Assembly: GCA_016278415.1 (NCBI GenBank)
Contig: JADQBV010000374.1
Span: 1-10,835, forward strand
DNA: 10,835 nt
Reading direction: 5' to 3'
From: Halanaerobiales bacterium
GTDB lineage: Bacteria; Bacillota_F; Halanaerobiia; Halanaerobiales; DTU029
This document shows positions 5,960 through 10,835 of this stretch, in pieces (position 1 is the first letter of the stretch; every line of letters starts with the position of its first letter). Both the position numbers and the translations under genes were made by a program. The notes under the pieces are model-generated. The model saw nothing but the letters and a program-made list of their open reading frames with translations, made no database searches and had not been told where the DNA came from.

Positions 5960-7315
5960 TCATGCCTTCCAGTCAAGCAGTCTTTTCTCGCCTTCAATTT
6001 TCTTTATATCACTTATATCCTGACCAACTTCCAAGGTACCCTGGTAGTTTCCGTTGTTATCCCTTAATGCAAAATATTGAATCAAAATATACTTGCCTCT
6101 CATCTTAATCCAAAAGCTAGCTTTATCTTTTTCCCCTTCTTTAAATGCCTTAAGTATCTCTTCTACAATATGTACACTTTCAGGCGGGTGACAATTTTGC
6201 ACACTACGTCCGATTATTGCAGGTGACCTGGGGAATATGCGGTCAGCTGGATTTGAGTAATATTTTACTTTATCATTTTCATCTACATATGTTACATCAA
6301 CAGGTAAAGAATTTAAAATTAGGATAAGTTGATCAACATTTAATACACCTGTACCCAATCCAATTAATACCTGCCCTGATGAAAGATCTTCATTTATAAG
6401 GCTAAGATCTTCAACACCTTTAAAGTCCTCCCCGTTCATTCCTTTTTTACCCTCTCCAGCAGTATCATTCTGCTTTGTACTATTATGCCTATTGCCAGAG
6501 TTATTAGTTTCACTAGAAGTGTATTTAGAATCATAAATTCCCTCATTTTGAGGTTCGATAAATGCATAAGATATTTCTATTGATTGTCTTGATATTTCGA
6601 TCCACTCTTCTTCATTAAGGGAATCCACGGCCACTGGGTATAGTATCTTTTCTTCTTTATAAATCATTTTAAACATAAGCATAAATAAAACACCGAAATG
6701 TTTTCTTATCTGCTCATTAAATTGATGATTTTTCCCTAGTAAATTTTCTAGAGCCTTCCATTCAGACCTAATATCATCATGTAATGACCACATTACGCGT
6801 AATGGGCTCTGGAAATCCCACTTCTGTTCTAGATAGGGAAAGAGTATATTCTCCTTCCGCAAGTAATGCCTATTAAAAGACTTTAACTCTAAAAGATACT
6901 CCTTAAGTTTCTCCATCTCCTCAGTAATATCAACAGATGAACCTTCTTTTTTACTTTCGAGTTCTATCCTTTTGATCGGTTCTTTCATTTGTTTAAGGAG
7001 TTTCTCTAGCTCTCTGTTCTCTTCCATTAAATAATATATTGGATGACTCTTCTCAGGTTTATCCCAATGATATTTCTCTAAATGAGGATTAATAACATTT
7101 AATATTTTTTCAATATGTGCTTTAATATTAGCTGGTTTTACACCCTTTTTAACCTGACGGTCTTCCATCTCCAGAATATCACAAGGGGTTGCATTTTTAA
7201 TAGCATCTTCATATTTATCTATTAACTCTTTTCCCTTTTTCCCCTCCATCATTCCCATGGAAAACTGCATAAGCTCCTCTATTCGCTTCTCCTTATTATT
7301 CAAATACTCAGACAT
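5960..7315 (-). CDS. DUF438 / hemerythrin-like / PAS domain protein
   Basis: This 451-residue cytoplasmic protein has three parts. An N-terminal DUF438 domain (~8-78) contains 'C-D-I-L-E-M-E-D-R-Q-V-K-K-G'. A hemerythrin-like four-helix bundle (~88-245) has candidate metal ligands His91 with Glu98/99, His140 with Glu145, His169 and Glu211/212; these are not the textbook HxxxE...HxxxD set, so oxygen binding should not be assumed. A C-terminal PAS domain (~320-445) carries the conserved 'N-C-H-P-P-E-S-V' (Cys365-His366) and 'W-I-K-M-R-G-K-Y-I'. A low-complexity Ser/Asn/Gly linker (~255-290) joins the last two. The start has AAGGAG 9 bases upstream. There is no output domain, so it probably signals through partners, perhaps the downstream zinc-ribbon and DUF134 proteins. 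A role in sensing oxygen, NO or redox state in an anaerobe is inference. Confidence 0.9.
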   Translation of the reverse strand: MSEYLNNKEKRIEELMQFSMGMMEGKKGKELIDKYEDAIKNATPCDILEMEDRQVKKGVKPANIKAHIEKILNVINPHLEKYHWDKPEKSHPIYYLMEENRELEKLLKQMKEPIKRIELESKKEGSSVDITEEMEKLKEYLLELKSFNRHYLRKENILFPYLEQKWDFQSPLRVMWSLHDDIRSEWKALENLLGKNHQFNEQIRKHFGVLFMLMFKMIYKEEKILYPVAVDSLNEEEWIEISRQSIEISYAFIEPQNEGIYDSKYTSSETNNSGNRHNSTKQNDTAGEGKKGMNGEDFKGVEDLSLINEDLSSGQVLIGLGTGVLNVDQLILILNSLPVDVTYVDENDKVKYYSNPADRIFPRSPAIIGRSVQNCHPPESVHIVEEILKAFKEGEKDKASFWIKMRGKYILIQYFALRDNNGNYQGTLEVGQDISDIKKIEGEKRLLDWKA

Positions 7316-7367
7316 TTAATATCACTCCTTCTTCTATAGAATCTAGGATCTTTAAGCTAAAATATTA

Positions 7368-7396
7368 ATATCATCTAATAAATAATCTCTATTCAA
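7368..7396 (-). promoter_or_regulatory. Weak candidate promoter for the DUF438/hemerythrin operon
   Basis: Minus-strand TTGAAT (7396-7391), a 17-bp gap and TGATAT (7373-7368) lie about 50 bases before the start at 7315. The -10 box is a poor match. A 10-bp perfect palindrome ATATTAATAT overlaps its downstream edge and could be a regulator site. Read-through from the YozG-like gene, which ends 95 bp upstream, is the alternative. Confidence 0.3.
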
Positions 7397-7410
7397 ACAG
7401 GTATAATCTA

Positions 7411-7626
7411 TTATTTTTCCAGTTGTGAATCGTATTCTAGAATGTCCCCTGGTTGACAGTCTAATACTTCACAAATAGATTCAAGTGTATTAAAACGTAC
7501 CCCTTTAACTTTGCCATTTTTTAATAATGACAGATTAACCATAGAGAGTCCTACCTCTTCTGAAAGTTGCGTCAGGGACATTTTGCGGTCAGCCATAACA
7601 CGGTCTAATCTTATAACAATCGGCAC
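7411..7626 (-). CDS. YozG-like Cro/CI helix-turn-helix regulator
   Basis: This compact 71-residue DNA-binding protein is almost entirely one XRE-type helix-turn-helix: 'M-S-L-T-Q-L-S-E-E-V-G-L-S-M-V-N-L-S-L-L-K' (about 16-36), then 'F-N-T-L-E-S-I-C-E-V-L-D-C-Q-P-G-D-I-L-E-Y', the hallmark of the B. subtilis YozG-like group. The start is a GTG. The one at 7626 has a GAGAGGTG site 6 bases upstream and gives the family-type N-terminus 'M-P-I-V-I-R-L-D-R-V'; the GTG at 7635 would overlap that site. It lies 167 bp after a DUF2975 membrane protein gene. This pairing recurs in Firmicutes, and the two are likely cotranscribed. Three 11-bp tandem repeats just upstream may be its autoregulatory site. 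What it senses, perhaps through the membrane partner, is not known. Confidence 0.92.
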   Translation of the reverse strand: MPIVIRLDRVMADRKMSLTQLSEEVGLSMVNLSLLKNGKVKGVRFNTLESICEVLDCQPGDILEYDSQLEK

Positions 7627-7681
7627 TTCAAACACCTCTCATTTCCATAGTGCTGATATTGTAGATTTCCTTATAGCTTTA

Positions 7682-7714
7682 ATAGTATAAGTATAGTATA
7701 AATATAGTTAAGTA
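7682..7714. promoter_or_regulatory. Three tandem 11-bp repeats, candidate operator upstream of the YozG-like gene
   Basis: Plus-strand units ATAGTATAAGT (7682-7692), ATAGTATAAAT (7693-7703) and ATAGTTAAGTA (7704-7714) repeat at 11 bp, close to one helical turn, so all copies face the same side of the DNA. They lie about 55-90 bp before the regulator's start, between it and the DUF2975 gene. On the minus strand they also contain TATACT, a possible -10 box for separate expression of the regulator. Low complexity of the sequence is the main caution. Confidence 0.4.
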
Positions 7715-7793
7715 AAGTTTAGTTGTAATATTTTAATAGTATTTCAAACTCTATGTGAATTATAAATTAAACAGGTAAAATGCTTTTTAGGAT

Positions 7794-8378
7794 TTACAAT
7801 ATCTCATCATTATCCTTTTGAAGTTCATAACCGTATTGGAATATTTCAGATAAGATTAAAATTAAAACACCCACTACAATAGCCCATAAAGGAAGAGATG
7901 CCTTGCTTGATAATTGGATATGTTCAATATCTGCAAATCTATCCCTGACTTTATCACTAATTGAAAACATTAAATAAAACTCTAAAACCACTGTTGTAAA
8001 TGCATAAATAAAAATAGAGTAGGCTATTTTCTTCATTTTTAAAAAATTTTCTTTAATAAAAGGTGTCCCTTCTGCCATAATGTTATCCAATATGTCTTTT
8101 ACCTGTTTAAAGTTATATACTAATAAAATCATAACAATTAAGGCGGCCAGTAAAATACTATTAATAAGTACGTTGTTAGCTAATATAGCATCAAATTCTG
8201 CCTTCATTCCAAACCCCTCTAAACTAATACTAAAAGCAGAAGCATCAAGCACTCCACTTAATATAAGGGTTATTCCTAGTAACACTACAACACTAAGCAC
8301 AATAACTATATACCAAAATAGATTGATAAATTTACTATAGCTTTTCAGTCTTGTTAAACTACTTTCTTCTATCTTCAT
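7794..8378 (-). CDS. DUF2975 family four-helix membrane protein
   Basis: This 194-residue integral membrane protein has four predicted helices (~17-42, 70-88, 112-138, 161-180). The family signatures are 'G-T-P-F-I-K-E-N' after helix 2 and 'L-S-E-I-F-Q-Y-G-Y-E-L-Q-K-D-N-D-E' at the C-terminus. The loop after helix 1 (~43-65) is probably outside the cell. The start has AAGGAGGGA 9 bases upstream, and a good promoter lies about 30 bases further up. It is followed by a YozG-like repressor gene, the standard partner of DUF2975. No enzymatic residues are apparent. A role as membrane sensor or antagonist of the small repressor is plausible but unproven. Confidence 0.9.
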   Translation of the reverse strand: MKIEESSLTRLKSYSKFINLFWYIVIVLSVVVLLGITLILSGVLDASAFSISLEGFGMKAEFDAILANNVLINSILLAALIVMILLVYNFKQVKDILDNIMAEGTPFIKENFLKMKKIAYSIFIYAFTTVVLEFYLMFSISDKVRDRFADIEHIQLSSKASLPLWAIVVGVLILILSEIFQYGYELQKDNDEIL

Positions 8379-8410
8379 AATCTTTTATCCCTCCTTAACA
8401 TTATATTCTT

Positions 8411-8439
8411 ATATTAGCAGATTAATTTATATAAGTCAA
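8411..8439 (-). promoter_or_regulatory. Sigma-70 promoter of the DUF2975-regulator operon
   Basis: On the minus strand TTGACT (8439-8434), a 17-bp spacer and TAATAT (8416-8411) are preceded by TGC, giving an extended -10. The predicted start near 8404 leaves a 25-base leader containing the AAGGAGGGA site of the DUF2975 gene. This is the best-looking promoter in the window. Confidence 0.65.
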
Positions 8440-8594
8440 TAATTATTTTAAATAAAACATTAAACTTTTAATCTTTTATATAAAGCATTGATTAGATATA
8501 TATACCGGGCAAGCTCCTCAGCAATTGATTTACCAATGATTCTCAATTATATCTCCTGAAAAGTATAAGTTATAGAAAAAGTGAAATTATATAT
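8440..8594. other. AT-rich intergenic stretch between promoter and mrp terminator
   Basis: This stretch holds no ORF with a ribosome binding site and no convincing RNA fold. The only structure seen is AATTGA ... TCAATT around 8523-8548, too weak to call. It separates the DUF2975 promoter from the terminator of the upstream ATPase gene. Confidence 0.5.
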
Positions 8595-8623
8595 AAAAAA
8601 CCGAGGCTATAGTATAACCTCGG
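8595..8623 (-). terminator. Intrinsic terminator of the Mrp ATPase gene
   Basis: On the minus strand CCGAGGTTATA and TATAGCCTCGG pair as an 11-bp stem with one G-T wobble and a minimal loop (8623-8601), followed directly by TTTTTT (8600-8595). It lies about 50 bases after the stop at 8673. This is a textbook rho-independent terminator and isolates the ATPase gene from the DUF2975 operon. Confidence 0.9.
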
Positions 8624-8672
8624 CAGAAATATAATATCTTTTATTTTAACTTTCTAAATTATACTGTTTTAT

Positions 8673-9506
8673 CTACTTCTTTAAATTAATAGGCTTGATA
8701 TCAGGATCAAAGTCTTTCTTTTTAGTAATTATATTATCAGCTATCTCCAAATAACTCTGAGCAATCGGGTTTTCAGGATCTGAGAATAATAAAGGATCAC
8801 CTTGATCACTTGACTCCCGAAGTTTAGGCAAAAGGGGTAATTCAGCCAATAAGTCTAATCCTAATTTATCGGCTAATTCTCTTCCTCCACCCTTTCCAAA
8901 TATGTATTCTTTACTACCACAATCTGAACACTGAAAATAAGACATATTTTCAATTATACCAAGTACATCAATATCCAGTTGCTCTGCCAGCTTCCCAACA
9001 CGTCCAGCAACACTAGTTGCCGTAAGCTGTGGTGTAGTAACCAGTAACATAGAAAGATGGGGGAGGTTCTGCATAATATTTAAGGGCATATCACCTGTAC
9101 CAGGAGGTAGATCAAGCAATAAGTAATCAAGATCACCCCAGTGAACATCTTCCATAAACTGCTGTAAAGCACCTAAAAGAAGTGGAGCTCTCCAGATAAC
9201 CGCTTTATCTTCCTCCACAAACGAACCCATAGACATAACTTTAATACCCTCTTTTTCTGGTGGAATAATATCCTTTTCACTCTTTGCTCTAGGCTGTTCT
9301 GTTAAGCCAAGAATCCTGGGAACACTAAACCCATGAATGTCAGCATCTATAATCCCAACTCTTTTTCCTCTTTTTAATAAAGCTGTTGCTATATTAACAG
9401 TAACTGTAGATTTACCAACCCCACCCTTACCACTAGCAATAGCAATTAAACCTTCACTAATTGTACCGTGATTTAATTTAAGTTTCTTATCTTTAACCTC
9501 ATACAT
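8673..9506 (-). CDS. mrp: Mrp/NBP35-family iron-sulfur cluster carrier ATPase
   Basis: This cytoplasmic P-loop ATPase has 277 residues and the deviant Walker A motif S25-G-K-G-G-V-G-K-S-T34. The 'D-A-D-I-H-G-F-S-V-P-R-I-L-G' switch segment (54-67), the 'L-D-L-P-P-G-T-G-D' motif (131-139) and 'E-N-M-S-Y-F-Q-C-S-D-C' with Cys193 and Cys196 are also present. The CxxC pair bridges a labile 4Fe-4S cluster at the dimer interface in ApbC/Nbp35 relatives, which deliver clusters to apoproteins. The N-terminal DUF59/MIP18 domain found in E. coli-type Mrp is absent, as in many clostridial and archaeal members. The ATG at 9506 has AAAGGAG 11 bases upstream. It appears monocistronic, with its own terminator. 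A regulatory MinD-like role is less likely given the cysteines. Confidence 0.95.
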   Translation of the reverse strand: MYEVKDKKLKLNHGTISEGLIAIASGKGGVGKSTVTVNIATALLKRGKRVGIIDADIHGFSVPRILGLTEQPRAKSEKDIIPPEKEGIKVMSMGSFVEEDKAVIWRAPLLLGALQQFMEDVHWGDLDYLLLDLPPGTGDMPLNIMQNLPHLSMLLVTTPQLTATSVAGRVGKLAEQLDIDVLGIIENMSYFQCSDCGSKEYIFGKGGGRELADKLGLDLLAELPLLPKLRESSDQGDPLLFSDPENPIAQSYLEIADNIITKKKDFDPDIKPINLKK

Positions 9507-9837
9507 AAACTATCTCTCTCCTTTGAAATAATATATTTGTAAACCCTTAAAAATTCTTCAAAAAGTATAAATCTATGCTAGAAAAATTTCTACTCTTACT
9601 CATAGCACCCTTAAGCTTAAGCAAACAAAAAATGTTGTAACAGATCTAAGCATATATTTTTAATATTTCTATATAAGAATATCAGTATTACTAGCATATG
9701 TCAATAACTTCTTGGTATCATCTGTTATATAATTAGAAGACGAACACCTCACAAATCGGAAAAATATATTTCAATAAACCCTATATAAAATTTGATAAAA
9801 CCATTCCTGTAAGTTGAATTAATAAGAATGTCCCTAG
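9507..9837. other. Intergenic region between mrp and the IS605-type element
   Basis: About 330 bp without a credible gene. It must contain the mrp promoter; TTGAAG with AAATAT 17 bp later, just above the ribosome binding site on the minus strand, is a weak candidate. A perfect 12-bp palindrome CTTAAGCTTAAG lies at 9610-9621 and could be a protein-binding site. The last 16-20 bases before 9838 flank the transposon right end and would form the guide of its RNA. Confidence 0.5.
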
Positions 9838-10035
9838 TTGACGCTCCTCGGGGCAAGCCCACGAGGATTCCTTATTCATAGAACCTCGCCTTTTTACAGT
9901 TAATCTCAAAGATTAATTGTAAACTAGTCTTACAAGTTCTGAGCAAACACACAGAAGTGATTCACTCAAAAGCAGAGCTTTTGGTTCTCTACTTTTCCAA
10001 AGGCTTAAATTCCTGTCCGCCCGACAGTATAGAAA
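9838..10035 (-). ncRNA. Predicted omega RNA (reRNA) scaffold at the TnpB 3' end
   Basis: The region from the tnpB stop to the element's right end is rich in compact hairpins: CAAAAGC-AGA-GCTTTTG (9967-9983), AGTGATTCACT (9956-9966), a 13-bp stem with a 3-base loop (9894-9922), and the terminal stem CCTCG...CGAGG (9846-9866). On the minus strand it ends in GGAGCGTCAA at 9838. TnpB proteins of this family bind a 3'-end RNA spanning the last part of the gene and the right end, with the guide taken from flanking DNA. The position and fold fit this. The 5' boundary is unknown and may lie inside tnpB. Confidence 0.65.
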
Positions 10036-10835
10036 CTATCTACTATCCAATTGTAGTTGTAAACCCTGTTGTAAAATATTCTTACTAGCATTAATATCTC
10101 TGTCGTGAATTGAATGACACTCAGGACATTCCCATTCACGAATACTTAAATCTTTTACTTCTTTATTTTGATATCCACATTCACTACAAAGCTGACTTGA
10201 TGGGAAGAATGTATCAATTTTAATTAGTTCTCTACCATACCATTCAGCTTTATAGCTTAAATAGTCAACAAATTTAGACCAGGATACATCAGAGATACTT
10301 TTGGACAGTCTAGAGTTTTTTAGCATATTTTTAACTTTTAAACTTTCAACTACTATTGTTTGGTTTTCACAAATTAATTTTGTCGAAAGTTTATGTAAAA
10401 AATCTTTTCTAATATTAGCTACTTTCTCGTGTACTCTAGCTAACTTATGCTTTGCTTTGTACCAGTTATTTGAGCCTTCTTCTTTTTTAGCAAGTCTTTT
10501 ATTCAATCTAGCAATCTTATTTTCATATTTAGATAGATTTCTAGGATTAGAAACTACTTCACCATTAGAAGTAATTAAAAAGTTTTTTAAGCCTAAATCA
10601 ATACCAATAGCTTTATCAGTTTGAGGTAGTTCTTCCACTTCTTCTTGAACACATACAGATATATAGTATTTTCCCGCCTTTGACTTTCTAATAGTTACAT
10701 TTTGAATTTTACCTGTAACTTCTCTAGATTTTTTAAACTTTAACCAACCAAGTTTGGGTAGTTTGATTTTATCATCTTTAATCTCAATGCTTTCAGTTCC
10801 ATTAGAACGCTTGAAATATTGGGTTCTATAAGATT
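10036..10835 (-). CDS. tnpB: TnpB RNA-guided nuclease (N-terminus outside window)
   Basis: The frame is open from the window edge (in frame from 10833) to TAG at 10036, giving 266 residues. About 100 N-terminal residues lie outside. A GTG at 10638 is internal, since clear TnpB sequence such as 'K-L-P-K-L-G-W-L-K-F' continues upstream of it. The RuvC-like catalytic triad is intact: Asp in 'G-I-D-L-G-L-K-N', Glu in 'V-V-E-S-L-K-V-K-N-M' and Asp in 'H-D-R-D-I-N-A-S-K-N-I'. The zinc finger 'C-S-E-C-G ... C-P-E-C' is complete. TnpB cleaves DNA matched by its omega RNA and helps retain the transposon. The gene shows no frameshift, so it is probably functional. Codon use and AT richness resemble the neighbours. 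Confidence 0.95.
   Translation of the reverse strand, partial: SYRTQYFKRSNGTESIEIKDDKIKLPKLGWLKFKKSREVTGKIQNVTIRKSKAGKYYISVCVQEEVEELPQTDKAIGIDLGLKNFLITSNGEVVSNPRNLSKYENKIARLNKRLAKKEEGSNNWYKAKHKLARVHEKVANIRKDFLHKLSTKLICENQTIVVESLKVKNMLKNSRLSKSISDVSWSKFVDYLSYKAEWYGRELIKIDTFFPSSQLCSECGYQNKEVKDLSIREWECPECHSIHDRDINASKNILQQGLQLQLDSR

Larger units (their letters stand above)
9838..10835 (-). mobile_element. IS200/IS605-family element, right-end portion
   Basis: The right boundary is placed at 9838 by a subterminal imperfect hairpin (9846-9866) followed by GGAGCGTCAA, the TCAA-type cleavage site used by many IS605-family single-strand transposases. The element extends beyond the window, so the left end and any tnpA are not seen. 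It may be an IS605-type (tnpA+tnpB) or an IS1341-type (tnpB only) copy. No target-site duplication is expected for this family. Confidence 0.8.

Noticed and set aside
8595..8623. Riboswitch or attenuator for the DUF2975 operon
   Set aside because: The hairpin with T-run lies upstream of that operon's promoter and follows the mrp stop, so it is simply the mrp terminator.
9610..9621. CTTAAGCTTAAG palindrome as a transposon end or att site
   Set aside because: It stands alone, without a partner repeat or integrase gene, and lies outside the element boundary set by the TCAA end.
10301..10624. Plus-strand ORF antisense to tnpB
   Set aside because: It is a shadow of the conserved TnpB frame, whose catalytic motifs are all on the minus strand.
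1..10835. A defence island or wholly new system covering the window
   Set aside because: Apart from the TnpB element, the genes belong to recognisable sensor, redox and metal-handling families. No restriction, abortive infection or toxin-antitoxin signature was seen.

Overview
The window is AT-rich, with dense gene packing, strong AGGAGG-type ribosome binding sites and GTG starts. Its families (DUF438/hemerythrin/PAS protein, DUF134, YozG/DUF2975 pair, CcdA plus TlpA thioredoxin, Mrp ATPase) point to a low-GC anaerobic Firmicute-like bacterium. A Halanaerobiales or clostridial host is my best guess, but nothing here fixes the genus. All genes are on the minus strand except a two-gene plus-strand redox block.

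Region 1 (1-3497, minus) reads as one signalling operon, in transcription order: a CHASE2 sensor adenylate cyclase, a secreted or anchored FecR-domain protein with a near-identical acidic 16-residue repeat tail, and a Crp/Fnr regulator cut by the window edge. A cAMP producer, an exported partner and a possible cAMP-responsive regulator in one transcription unit is the most interesting system here. Region 2 (3643-4884, plus) is divergent from it and encodes CcdA and a membrane-anchored TlpA/ResA thioredoxin, a thiol-reducing relay across the membrane. It is followed by a roughly 235-bp imperfect palindrome, probably a dispersed repeat, and a hairpin between the convergent genes.

Region 3 (5292-7315, minus) holds a DUF438/hemerythrin/PAS protein, a small zinc-ribbon protein and a DUF134 DNA-binding protein, probably one operon linked to redox or metal sensing. 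Region 4 (7411-8439, minus) is a DUF2975 membrane protein with a YozG-like Cro/CI regulator. A good promoter lies upstream, and three 11-bp tandem repeats between the genes may be an operator. Region 5 (8595-9506, minus) is a monocistronic-looking Mrp/NBP35 iron-sulfur carrier ATPase with a clear intrinsic terminator.

Region 6 (9838-10835, minus) is the right end of an IS200/IS605-family element: most of a TnpB nuclease with intact catalytic and zinc residues, then a structured 3' region with the expected position of an omega RNA, ending in a subterminal hairpin and TCAA. Its left end and any tnpA lie outside the window. No tRNA, rRNA or CRISPR array was seen.
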